A stretch of DNA of 64,000 nucleotides from Lysobacterales bacterium (GTDB taxonomy: Bacteria > Pseudomonadota > Gammaproteobacteria > Xanthomonadales > SZUA-36): the NCBI GenBank assembly GCA_014238945.1, contig JABAAB010000026.1:294706-358705 (forward strand), in the 5' to 3' direction. The position numbers and the translations under genes were made by a program. Of the stretch, positions 9,016 to 16,990 are shown in pieces; position 1 is the first letter of the stretch; each line of letters opens with the position of its first letter. Under the pieces are notes generated by a model. That model was not told the DNA's origin and ran no database searches. It saw only the letters and a list, made by a program, of their open reading frames with translations.

Positions 9016-10191
9016 GTGCGAACACGGTATAGTGAACAACAAAACAAGCTGCGGATGGAACTGCGGGACTACTTTAGCAAGCTGATGACGCCTGCCGTAG
9101 TCAAGCGGGTTGTCGGAAAGGAGGGCGGTTCGGAATTCCGCGGTATTATCGAACAGCTTGGTCGTGACGGCATTCTGACCATGGGTTGGCCAAAGCAGTA
9201 TGGCGGCAAGGATTTCACCGCAACTGAGCAGTTGATCCTGTTCGAGGAGGCCTGGTCCGCCCATGCACCGTTTCCCCTGGTCACGATCAACACCATCGGT
9301 CCCGCCATTATGAAGTTTGGCAGCGAAGAGCAAAAGCAGTTCTTTCTTCCAGAGATTGCAGCCGGCAAGTGTATTTTTGCGGTGGGGTATACCGAGCCCG
9401 GTGCAGGTACTGATCTCGGGTCCCTGAGCATACCGGCGCTACGGGACGGCGATGATTTCGTGATTAATGGAACCAAGGTGTACACCAGCTCAGGCCAGGA
9501 TTGCGATTATATCTGGTTGGCCGCCCGGACTTCGGCTGGTGTCAAAAGACCGTCCAGCGGCATCACCATGTTCATCGTTGATGCGGTTGATCCCGGTTAC
9601 TCCTGGTCACCCATACATACGGTCGCCGATATCGATACCAGCGTAACCTATTATGACCATGTCCGTGTGCCTGAAAGCCGGATCATTGGCGGGATCGACG
9701 GCGGTTGGAGATTGATCACCTCGCAACTCAACCACGAGCGCGTGGCACTGGCCGCCATGACGGTCATTGGCCACAAACAATTCAGGCGGGTCATTGAGCA
9801 GTTGAAGATGCTGGAGTATGCCGGCAATGGGACTCTGCACGACCCACTGGTCCGCGCTAAAATAGGTGACCTGTTCTGCCGTCTTGAGGCCATGGAAATT
9901 CTCAATCTGCGCATGGCTGCCCAGATTGAGCAGGACCGACTGGACGTAGCGCTTGCTTCGGGAGCCAAGGTCAAAAACGTGTTGGCATTGATAGAAGTAC
10001 TGCGCGAATGCCTGGAACTCGTGGGTGAAGACGCTCTGGTTAAATTTGGCAGTGCCGATGCGTTATTCGCCGGTGATCTCGAACGGGACTACCGCAATGC
10101 CCAAATCTTGACAGTGGGCGGCGGAGTGCTCGAGGTGATGCGTTGCATGGTGGCCAACTTCGGTCTTGATATGCCCAATACGATTGTTTAA
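9016..10191 (+). CDS. Acyl-CoA dehydrogenase subunit (ChsE2-like)
   Basis: A 391-residue acyl-CoA dehydrogenase with the full domain order. It shows the FAD/substrate loop AVGYTEPGAGTDLGSLSI near residue 120, then the middle beta-domain. The C-terminal helical domain has QLNHERVALAAMT, where the glutamate is in the place of the catalytic base in FadE29/ChsE2. Start GTG 9016 is chosen because upstream sequence to 8944 is AT-rich promoter; ATG 9055 is an alternative. The next gene is a shorter dehydrogenase carrying the arginine FAD motif, so the pair probably forms an alpha2beta2 enzyme that oxidises a steroid side-chain acyl-CoA. Confidence 0.88.
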   Translation: MRTRYSEQQNKLRMELRDYFSKLMTPAVVKRVVGKEGGSEFRGIIEQLGRDGILTMGWPKQYGGKDFTATEQLILFEEAWSAHAPFPLVTINTIGPAIMKFGSEEQKQFFLPEIAAGKCIFAVGYTEPGAGTDLGSLSIPALRDGDDFVINGTKVYTSSGQDCDYIWLAARTSAGVKRPSSGITMFIVDAVDPGYSWSPIHTVADIDTSVTYYDHVRVPESRIIGGIDGGWRLITSQLNHERVALAAMTVIGHKQFRRVIEQLKMLEYAGNGTLHDPLVRAKIGDLFCRLEAMEILNLRMAAQIEQDRLDVALASGAKVKNVLALIEVLRECLELVGEDALVKFGSADALFAGDLERDYRNAQILTVGGGVLEVMRCMVANFGLDMPNTIV

Positions 10192-10204
10192 GGCAGGTTG
10201 CGAA

Positions 10205-11341
10205 GTGGACTTCAGATTCAACGATGACCAACAGGCGATTCAGGATGCCGCTTCGCGGGTATTCTCGGAACTGTGCGGCGATGATGTCATCAAGCAATTG
10301 TGCAATGAACCCCTGTCAATGCATGCTGCACTTTGGCAACAATTGGCCGACTCAGGCATGCTGGGCTTGGTGATTGCAGAGGAGCATGGCGGTATGGGCA
10401 TGAGCCTGTTGGAGTTGTGCCTGGTGCTGGAGCAACAGGGTCGGACGTTGGCCCCGGTACCGCTGCTCTCCAACCTCGTTGAATGCGCCATGACCCTGGC
10501 CGAAGGCGATAACAGCAGTTTGTGCAGAGAATTGTTGCCACAGGTGGTTTCAGGGAAATGTATCCTGGCGCCAGTGCGCAGATATACCGGTTTACAGGAA
10601 GCCTCGCCACTCAGTTTACGTTCAGACGCCGGCACCTGGCTGCTAGATGGTCGCAGCGGTTTTTCACCCTACTGCCATCATGCTACCGGATTCCTGCTCG
10701 AACTGACTGACGAAGTCGGTATCCCACACCTTTTTTACCTCGACCGCGCAGCACCGGGTATCACCGTGGTTGCCCAAAAGGCGATAAATGACGAGGCCGC
10801 CGGTTTTGTTCAATTTGATCAGGTCAGGCTTGGACCTGAGCACCTGATCGCCAGCGCGGATTGTGCAGCGGCCTTGCTTCGAACCCAGCAGCAGCGGACC
10901 TGGATTGCGCTAGCGGCCCTGCAAACAGGCATCCTCAATGAGGGTCTCAGACGCACTGCAACCTACGTTTCGGAGCGAAAACAGTTTGGCCGGGCGCTGG
11001 GTGCTTTCCAGGCTGTTTCGCAACGAGCAGCTGATGCGTACATGGAGATCGAATGTTTACGCAGCGCCTACTGGCGCGCGCTCGATGACATTGAGCAAGG
11101 CAATGATGCGACCTTGTCCGCGGCTGTCGCCAAGTACTGGGTCGGCAAGGCTGGTCACCACGCCGGTCATACGGTACTTCATCTTCATGGGGGTATTGGT
11201 CAGGATCTGGACTATCCCATCCACAGGTATTTCCTTTGGGCCAAACAGTGTGAACGTTACCGGGGTACGCCAGGCGAGTTGGCCGCGATTGTCGGTGACA
11301 TCGTGGTCGGCAACCAGGATTCTGCCCGGGGAGCTTTATGA
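10205..11341 (+). CDS. Acyl-CoA dehydrogenase subunit (ChsE1-like)
   Basis: A 378-residue dehydrogenase subunit starting at GTG 10205 after AGGCAGG. The N-terminus is DFRFNDDQQAIQDAASRVF. The C-terminal domain has RKQFGRALGAFQAV, the arginine-glutamine FAD-binding motif, and LHLHGGIGQDLDYPIHRYF. The middle FAD/substrate loop of normal dehydrogenases is degenerate, as in half-site subunits of steroid enzymes such as ChsE1. It follows the ChsE2-like gene by 13 bases and overlaps the KstD gene by four, so the three are co-translated. The heteromeric assembly is inferred from family knowledge and adjacency. Confidence 0.86.
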   Translation: MDFRFNDDQQAIQDAASRVFSELCGDDVIKQLCNEPLSMHAALWQQLADSGMLGLVIAEEHGGMGMSLLELCLVLEQQGRTLAPVPLLSNLVECAMTLAEGDNSSLCRELLPQVVSGKCILAPVRRYTGLQEASPLSLRSDAGTWLLDGRSGFSPYCHHATGFLLELTDEVGIPHLFYLDRAAPGITVVAQKAINDEAAGFVQFDQVRLGPEHLIASADCAAALLRTQQQRTWIALAALQTGILNEGLRRTATYVSERKQFGRALGAFQAVSQRAADAYMEIECLRSAYWRALDDIEQGNDATLSAAVAKYWVGKAGHHAGHTVLHLHGGIGQDLDYPIHRYFLWAKQCERYRGTPGELAAIVGDIVVGNQDSARGAL

Positions 11342-13053
11342 ATCCGGGCGTTGCAAATCCATACCATACCGACATCCTGGTGGTCGGGTCTGGTGCCGGC
11401 GCCCTTGCGGCTGCGATTACCGCCGCACACTACGGTGCCCGGGTTCTGGTGGTGGAAAAGAGTGCGCAATTTGGCGGCACTTCTGCAATGTCGGGTGGCG
11501 GAATCTGGATACCCAACAGTGCAAATGCCAGGCGTGCTGGTGCCGAGGATTCCGCCGAGGAAGCTTATCTCTATATGAAATCCGTCATCGGTGACGAGGT
11601 GGCGGATGAACGCATCCGGGCATATATCCATGCGGCCCCGGCCATGCTCGAATTTCTGCAGACTCATTCTCACATGCGCTACCAGGCCTATCCCTATCCC
11701 GATTATTACACCGAGCAGCCCGGTGCCAAGCAGGGGTTTCGAACCCAGGCACCGGAGACATTTCGTGGCAGTAAACTCGGCAGGGACCTTTACCGGATGC
11801 GGCCGCAAGCCGCCGGCTCCCTGGTCCAGGGTCGGTATTCCCTGACATTCAAAGAGGCCAGGAAATTTCTGACCCAGCAACGCGGCTGGCACCTGACTCT
11901 GCTCAAGGTTTTACTGGCTTATTATCTCGACATTCCCGGGCGTCTGCGAGGCAAATTGGCCAGGCGCTTGACCCAGGGCCACTCTCTGATTGGAAGTCTG
12001 TACCTGTCATTCAAGGAGCAGGGCGGACAGCTTTGGCTGCAATCGCCCATGGTTGCATTGACCAGCGAAGCCGGCAAGGTGACTGGTGCTGAAATCAAGC
12101 GACCGGGTCAAACGGTTCATGTCGAGACCAGTCGGGCCGTCATCCTTGCCGCGGGCGGCTTTGAGCACAATGCGAAATTACGTGAAAAGCACCTGCCAGC
12201 CCCGACGCGCACCGACTGGAGTGTTTCGCAGGAAAACAACACGGGAGATGCCTTGGGTGCTGCACTGGATCTGAGCGCTGCGGTCGATTTAATGGAGCAC
12301 GCGTGGTGGATTCCCGTTATTCATGTACCCGGTTGGCCGCGGCCCCTGGGAATTTTTGCGGAACGGTCACTGCCTGGATTGGTAATCGTCAATCGACATG
12401 GCCGGCGTTTTGCGAACGAGGCATTGCCTTACCTCGAGTCAGGTTTTTCGATGTACCAGGCGGATTCGGTCCCCTCCTGGGTGATATTCGATGCCCGGTT
12501 CCGGAAAAAATATCCCTTTGGCCCACTGGCACCCGGCTGGGCCATGCCGGACAAATCGATTCCCCGTAAACTTCGACAAATTCTCGTCAAGGCAGAATCG
12601 TTGACACAACTGGCCGAAGGTTGCGGCATTGAGGCCGTGGGTCTGATCAAAACCATTGAACGTAACAACCGGTTCGCTCGTACGGGTAAAGATGAAGATT
12701 TCGCGCGCGGAAAAAGTTTTTATGATGGCTATTATGGTGATGCCAAGAACAAACCCAATCCCTGTATTGCCCGTATCGACCAACCCCCTTTTTACGCGCT
12801 GCCCTTGTATCCGGGAGACATCGGTACCAAGGGTGGCCTGTTGACCAACGAATACGCTCAGGTGATGAACACTCAGGGCGAAGCGATTGCTGCACTTTAT
12901 GCGACCGGCAATACCACTGCTGCTGTCATGGGCACCAAATACCTGGGCGCGGGTGCGACTCTGGGACCGGCCATGACCTTCGGCTACATCGCGGCGTTGC
13001 ATGCCCTGGGTCTTCAGGGTCTACTGGAAAACAGGGTGGAAAATGATGCGTAA
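11338..13053 (+). CDS. kstD: 3-ketosteroid delta1-dehydrogenase
   Basis: A 571-residue flavoprotein that inserts the C1-C2 double bond in ring A of 3-ketosteroids. It starts with the dinucleotide-binding fold DILVVGSGAGALAAA and VVEKSAQFGGTSAMSGGG. The C-terminus has the KstD signature LYPGDIGTKGG and ATGNTTAAVMGTKYLGAG, which holds the tyrosine-glycine pair used in catalysis (FYALPLYPGDIG). A tyrosine in FANEALPY and another in MRYQAYPYP fit the remaining active-site tyrosines. It overlaps the upstream dehydrogenase gene by four bases and the downstream SDR by 11. A fumarate-reductase-like relative is the only alternative, and the GTKGG block makes that less likely. Confidence 0.9.
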   Translation: MNPGVANPYHTDILVVGSGAGALAAAITAAHYGARVLVVEKSAQFGGTSAMSGGGIWIPNSANARRAGAEDSAEEAYLYMKSVIGDEVADERIRAYIHAAPAMLEFLQTHSHMRYQAYPYPDYYTEQPGAKQGFRTQAPETFRGSKLGRDLYRMRPQAAGSLVQGRYSLTFKEARKFLTQQRGWHLTLLKVLLAYYLDIPGRLRGKLARRLTQGHSLIGSLYLSFKEQGGQLWLQSPMVALTSEAGKVTGAEIKRPGQTVHVETSRAVILAAGGFEHNAKLREKHLPAPTRTDWSVSQENNTGDALGAALDLSAAVDLMEHAWWIPVIHVPGWPRPLGIFAERSLPGLVIVNRHGRRFANEALPYLESGFSMYQADSVPSWVIFDARFRKKYPFGPLAPGWAMPDKSIPRKLRQILVKAESLTQLAEGCGIEAVGLIKTIERNNRFARTGKDEDFARGKSFYDGYYGDAKNKPNPCIARIDQPPFYALPLYPGDIGTKGGLLTNEYAQVMNTQGEAIAALYATGNTTAAVMGTKYLGAGATLGPAMTFGYIAALHALGLQGLLENRVENDA

Positions 13054-13828
13054 GCGATTTGAGAACAGGGTGGTCATCGTGACCGGCGGCAGTTCCGGAA
13101 TTGGCCTGGCCACGGCCCGGGGTTTCGCTCGTGAAGGTGCCCACGTCGTGATCTGTGCGCGCAATGAAGCCAGGCTGCACGGTGCTGCCGATGCCATTCG
13201 CCAAGCGGGCGGTTCCGTTTCCGCAACCGTGCTGGATTTGACTGATCTCGATGGTTTCTCGGCCCTGGTCAGCGAGACTGCGAAAGCCTGCGGTCGGCTC
13301 GATGTGCTGGTCAACAACGCCGCTGTCACACGCCACGGCATGATCAGCCGCTTGAGCCTGGACAGCTGGCGCAAGAATTTCAGTGTCACGGTAGATGCGA
13401 CTTTTGTCGGAACACGCGCGGCGTTGGATTTCATGTGTGCACAGGGTTCGGGTACCGTGATTAACGTTTCATCCTCCTGCGGTAGCAAGGCGGCAAAGGG
13501 CATGGCCGGTTATTCGGCGGCAAAGGCTGCCATGAACCAATTTGCCAACTGCGCGGCAATAGAAGTTGCGGATCGAGGCGTCAGGGTCAACACCGTCATT
13601 CCAGGCTCGATCGATACGCCCGCCATCCGCGCGGCGACCGGTGGCGACCAGGCCATCATCGACCAATTGGAATCAGCCATACCGATGCGGCGCAGCGGCC
13701 GGCCCGAGGAAGTGGCGGCCGCCATCCTATTCCTGGCCAGCGATGAAGCGAGTTTCATTACCGGAGTTGAATTGCCGGTCGATGGCGGCAAACTGGCTGA
13801 GCTGTACGTGCCAGCACTACTGAAATAA
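13043..13828 (+). CDS. Short-chain dehydrogenase/reductase
   Basis: A 261-residue classical SDR. It has NAD(P)-binding TGGSSGIG at residues 14-21, an NNA motif, and the Ser-Tyr-Lys triad (NVSSSCG, YSAAKAA). The C-terminal FITGVELPVDGG is typical of the family. The first of two adjacent methionines (13043) is taken; AGGGTGGA lies just upstream, inside the end of kstD. Coupled to the KstD gene, it most likely oxidises or reduces a steroid hydroxyl or keto group (3-, 7-, 12- or 17-position) or a side-chain 3-hydroxyacyl-CoA; sequence alone does not say which. Confidence 0.88.
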   Translation: MMRKRFENRVVIVTGGSSGIGLATARGFAREGAHVVICARNEARLHGAADAIRQAGGSVSATVLDLTDLDGFSALVSETAKACGRLDVLVNNAAVTRHGMISRLSLDSWRKNFSVTVDATFVGTRAALDFMCAQGSGTVINVSSSCGSKAAKGMAGYSAAKAAMNQFANCAAIEVADRGVRVNTVIPGSIDTPAIRAATGGDQAIIDQLESAIPMRRSGRPEEVAAAILFLASDEASFITGVELPVDGGKLAELYVPALLK

Positions 13829-13832
13829 AAAC

Positions 13833-14279
13833 CTATCGACGGGGTATCGGCAACCGGGTATTCATCCAGGTACCGGTGGCAGTCGCCAGCAAGTGCGTAC
13901 CGGCGTGAAGTTCAGCATCCACGAAGACCACATTCTTGCCTCGCCGTCGAACCCTGACGGAAGCAATAATGAAATCCCCAATGTTACTGCTGGCGCAAAA
14001 ATTGGTGGTCATGGACAAGGTGACGCACAGATAATCGCTCGCCTCGGTTGCTGCCCGCCCCATCGCCTCATCAAGGAAGCTCATACTCACCCCACCGTGG
14101 CCATGGCCCGGGCGACCGGTATGGGGCTCATCCAGCTGAACTGCGAACTGGAATAATTCTGCCGCCCCGGTTTGATCTTCGGGTACGTAAATCTGGCCTA
14201 AAATCTCACTGAACCTGGAACGCTCATTGATTGGAACGAAGTTTGGCAGCGGGTCGGTTCTGGATTCAGCCCGGTTCAT
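13833..14279 (-). CDS. PaaI-like hotdog thioesterase
   Basis: A 148-residue hotdog protein of the PaaI/4HBT type. It shows HGHGGVSMSFLDEAMGRAA, in which the histidine-glycine-glycine and aspartate positions are those of the thioesterase active site. It is transcribed toward the preceding SDR (five-base gap region between stops) and overlaps the downstream-strand SDR start by 14 bases, so it belongs to a two-gene minus-strand operon. A role in releasing stalled CoA thioesters during steroid breakdown is plausible but not shown. Confidence 0.82.
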   Translation of the reverse strand: MNRAESRTDPLPNFVPINERSRFSEILGQIYVPEDQTGAAELFQFAVQLDEPHTGRPGHGHGGVSMSFLDEAMGRAATEASDYLCVTLSMTTNFCASSNIGDFIIASVRVRRRGKNVVFVDAELHAGTHLLATATGTWMNTRLPIPRR

Positions 14280-15036
14280 GACCTTGCAGGCTCAGGTAGG
14301 CAGGTGGCTCACCGCCGCCATGAACTTCCAGGGTGGCGCCGGAGACATAAGTGGCATCCTCGGATGACAGAAAGAGACAGGCCTTGGCAATATCACGGGC
14401 TACTGCCATACGTTGCATTGGCATGCGCTTCTCAATCCTGGCGATACCTGTTGTGCCCCCGTAATGATCCGCGGAATTTTCCGTTTTCGCAAGCCCGGAA
14501 ACGATTACGTTTACCCGGACCTCGGGTGCCCATTCCTGTGCGAGCGAACGCGACAGGTTGACCAGGCCTGCCTTGGCTGCACCATAAGCCGATGTTCCGG
14601 GCGACGGTCTCAGGGCCGAGACGCTGGCTATGTTGATGATGGAACCGGTGCCCGTGGTTGCACGAATGGCCCGGTATGCCTGCTGGCTCAATACGGCTGG
14701 GGCCACCAGGTTCAGGGCAATGACAGATTGGGTAAACCGTGGCGATGCATCCGCAGCAGCAACCTCCGGGCTGCCACCTGCATTGTTGATGAGGATATCC
14801 AGCCTGCCAGTCTGATCTAATGCAAAATCAATCAGCGCCTGTGAAGCGTCCGGGTCACGCACATCGGTTGCCAAAAAGTGCGCCGCATTGCCGTTACTTT
14901 CAACCGGCAAGCGTGGCTGGTTACGCGCACAGACTATGACACTGGCACCCGCTTGCAGAAAATTACAGGCAATTCCGCGCCCCAGTCCCTGGGTGCCGCC
15001 CGTGACGACAACCGTGTGTTTTTCAAGATCAGGCAT
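14266..15036 (-). CDS. Short-chain dehydrogenase/reductase
   Basis: A 256-residue classical SDR. It has TGGTQGLGRGIA at residues 12-23, NNAGG, and a catalytic Ser with YGAAKAGL, and ends with YVSGATLEVHGGG. The family acts on alcohols and ketones with NAD(P)H. It is the first gene of a short minus-strand operon with the PaaI thioesterase and faces the flavin reductase gene across a 150-base AT-rich region that carries a candidate operator. Substrate unknown; a steroid or 3-hydroxyacyl-CoA is likely from context. Confidence 0.87.
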   Translation of the reverse strand: MPDLEKHTVVVTGGTQGLGRGIACNFLQAGASVIVCARNQPRLPVESNGNAAHFLATDVRDPDASQALIDFALDQTGRLDILINNAGGSPEVAAADASPRFTQSVIALNLVAPAVLSQQAYRAIRATTGTGSIINIASVSALRPSPGTSAYGAAKAGLVNLSRSLAQEWAPEVRVNVIVSGLAKTENSADHYGGTTGIARIEKRMPMQRMAVARDIAKACLFLSSEDATYVSGATLEVHGGGEPPAYLSLQGHEPG

Positions 15037-15049
15037 AAGTTACATTTTT

Positions 15050-15120
15050 CGTAATAAATCCCGGTAAAAAAAACGATATGGAATTATTTTATATTAACTA
15101 TTACACTAATTCGTAAAATA
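15050..15120. promoter_or_regulatory. Candidate operator region D in SDR/flavin-reductase promoter
   Basis: CGTA at 15050 with AACG at 15072 keeps the 22-base spacing of the other sites but has one mismatch in the right arm. A second half-site at 15107-15120, TAATTCGTAAAATA, is identical over 14 bases to the left arm of the site upstream of hsaC (26832-26845), although its right arm is degenerate. Both lie between the divergent SDR and flavin reductase genes, so they could control both. Confidence 0.45.
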
Positions 15121-15189
15121 ATAATAAAAATTACAGGCACCAGCACAGTCACCCAACAGGTCTTATTGTAGCCCAACACCGATGACGAG

Positions 15190-16158
15190 ATGAGTACAGT
15201 CAATCCTACAGAACTGCGTCAGGCGTTCGGCCAGTTTGCCACAGGGGTGACCGTAATCACCAGCATGGACAAGACTAAAAATCCTGTTGGCGTGACAGCT
15301 TCCAGTTTCAACTCGGTCTCCCTTGATCCACCACTTGTACTCTGGTCACTGGCCAAGAATTCATACTCAATGCAGGCTTTCCAGGATTCCGGTCATTTCT
15401 GTGTCCACGTGCTTGCGGTGGATCAACAGCACCTGTCACAAAAATTCGCCACCCAGGGCGCGAACAAGTTCGATGAAATCGCTTGGAAGTCCGGCCTCGG
15501 CGGTGTACCCCTGTTGCCTGAATTTGCGGCACGCTTCCAATGCCAAACCAGTTATCAGTATGAAGGGGGTGATCACATCATCTTCGTTGGTGAAGTACTG
15601 GAATATGCAAAATCCGAGGAAACCCCGCTTGTATTTCATGGCGGGCGTTACGTGTTACCCAAGAAGACCAATCAGGGGGTAGAGCACGGTCATGGTGTGG
15701 ATCCTATTGGCGGCACGTTTTCCAGTGAGTTTTTCCTGTATCTTCTATCGAGGGCACACTATCAGGCGACGGCGCAACTGCAGCGCGAACTAAGGCTATC
15801 GGGTTTGAGCAAGTCCGACTATTTCGTTCTCACCCTGATTGGCCTGATCGGACCACAATCCTTCCAGGAATTACATGATCGTCTCGATCACACGGGTCAC
15901 GCACCGAATCACCAGGCACTGGATGCCATGTCATCACGGGCCCTGTTGACGGAAACGATAGACGGTTCACGCTTTTCGCTGACCGTGAAAGGGCGTCAGA
16001 TGTATATTGAATTGTTGGCAAAATCCAAGGCAAACGAGGAACAATTACTGGCTGGATTCTCCCGCGATGAAATCGCCGACATAAGGGATTTTCTTACCCG
16101 GTTCATTGAAGTATCCGATCCAGGAATTCCTGAGTTCTGGCCCGGTTCAGGTGTTTAG
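15190..16158 (+). CDS. hsaB: Flavin reductase fused to MarR-like domain (HsaB role)
   Basis: A 322-residue two-domain protein. Residues 1 to about 165 are an FMN/FAD reductase (FATGVTVITS, GVTASSFNSVSLDPPLVLWSL, CVHVLA, GDHIIFVGEV) that supplies reduced flavin to a two-component monooxygenase; the oxygenase HsaA is encoded at 21827. Residues about 180-310 are a MarR-type winged-helix domain (FLYLLSRAHYQA, DYFVLTLIGLIGPQSFQELHDRL, FSLTVKGRQMY, LLAGFSRDEIADI). Actinobacterial HsaB lacks this extension. The same arrangement is known in the reductase component C1 of p-hydroxyphenylacetate hydroxylase, where the MarR-like part senses substrate, so allosteric control by the phenolic seco-steroid is a reasonable inference. 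Confidence 0.87.
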   Translation: MSTVNPTELRQAFGQFATGVTVITSMDKTKNPVGVTASSFNSVSLDPPLVLWSLAKNSYSMQAFQDSGHFCVHVLAVDQQHLSQKFATQGANKFDEIAWKSGLGGVPLLPEFAARFQCQTSYQYEGGDHIIFVGEVLEYAKSEETPLVFHGGRYVLPKKTNQGVEHGHGVDPIGGTFSSEFFLYLLSRAHYQATAQLQRELRLSGLSKSDYFVLTLIGLIGPQSFQELHDRLDHTGHAPNHQALDAMSSRALLTETIDGSRFSLTVKGRQMYIELLAKSKANEEQLLAGFSRDEIADIRDFLTRFIEVSDPGIPEFWPGSGV

Positions 16159-16233
16159 TAGACCATGCAAACTTTTTCACCCAAGAATTTTGCACTTATA
16201 ATGTGACATATGTATACGAGGAGAGCCCATGAG

Positions 16234-16929
16234 GTGCAAAAGCGTAATTCGACGCAACCGGACAGCCCGGTCGAGGCGCGCGTCCGAGGACGCACTCCAA
16301 CACTCAACGCGGCTTTGATCGAGGAGGCAGTGCGCCAGGTTGGTAGCAGTGCCGCGGTAACCATGCAGGGAGTGGCCAAGGCACTGGGTGTCAATGTCAC
16401 GACCTTGTATCGACATACTGGGGGCCTTGAAAAATTACGCAGTATTCGTGCACTGCAAAAATCCCGGGAAGTTGGGGAGGTGCCGTCCGCTGCGGGTTCT
16501 GACTGGCGTCAATGGCTGACTCAATTGGCGAAATTCTACCGTCGCGCGTTCCTGCAGAATCCTGACCTGCTGACTTATGCGCAAGGCGCTCTCGATCCGG
16601 ACTTCAGACGGTTGGAGCGGGCCACGCGCATACTCGTTGAATTTGAGTTCGAACCTCGTGAAGCGGTCAGGGCGCATGCGTTCCTGGTCAATAATGTGGT
16701 GGGTTACGTGTACCAGGAATTGCAGACCGAGTTGGAGAGTGAGGGGGGAATCACCCCGACCTATACACGCTTGGCAGAAACCCTGCAAAGTGGCTCGGAT
16801 CGTTTACCCATGTTGACCGATCTACATCTGGATGCAGATGACCTGGACCGGGACGCGAATTTCAATTTTTTCATCGCCTGTGCGATCGAGGGCATTGCCG
16901 CCAGAATTGAGGGGGCAGGACGCAAGTAA
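16234..16929 (+). CDS. TetR family transcriptional regulator
   Basis: A 231-residue regulator with an N-terminal helix-turn-helix (IEEAVRQVGSSAAVTMQGVAKAL, VNVTTLYRHTGGLEKL) and an all-helical ligand domain resembling the TetR C-terminal fold. GTG 16234 is preferred because GAGGAG lies ten bases upstream; the frame also has an ATG at 16210 without a ribosome site. It stands alone between the flavin reductase and Rieske oxygenase genes, on the same strand. It is a candidate repressor of the steroid genes, analogous in role to KstR or KstR2, though no orthology is claimed. Confidence 0.85.
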   Translation: MQKRNSTQPDSPVEARVRGRTPTLNAALIEEAVRQVGSSAAVTMQGVAKALGVNVTTLYRHTGGLEKLRSIRALQKSREVGEVPSAAGSDWRQWLTQLAKFYRRAFLQNPDLLTYAQGALDPDFRRLERATRILVEFEFEPREAVRAHAFLVNNVVGYVYQELQTELESEGGITPTYTRLAETLQSGSDRLPMLTDLHLDADDLDRDANFNFFIACAIEGIAARIEGAGRK

Positions 16930-16990
16930 CTTAAAGTTTTACAGGCAGAGTCTTCGACGCTCTCGCCAAGCACAATACGGAATCAATAAA

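Noticed and set aside
11257..11892. A 211-codon minus-strand open frame opposite the start of kstD
   Set aside because: Covers the FAD-binding region of a well-supported gene on the other strand and has no family resemblance.
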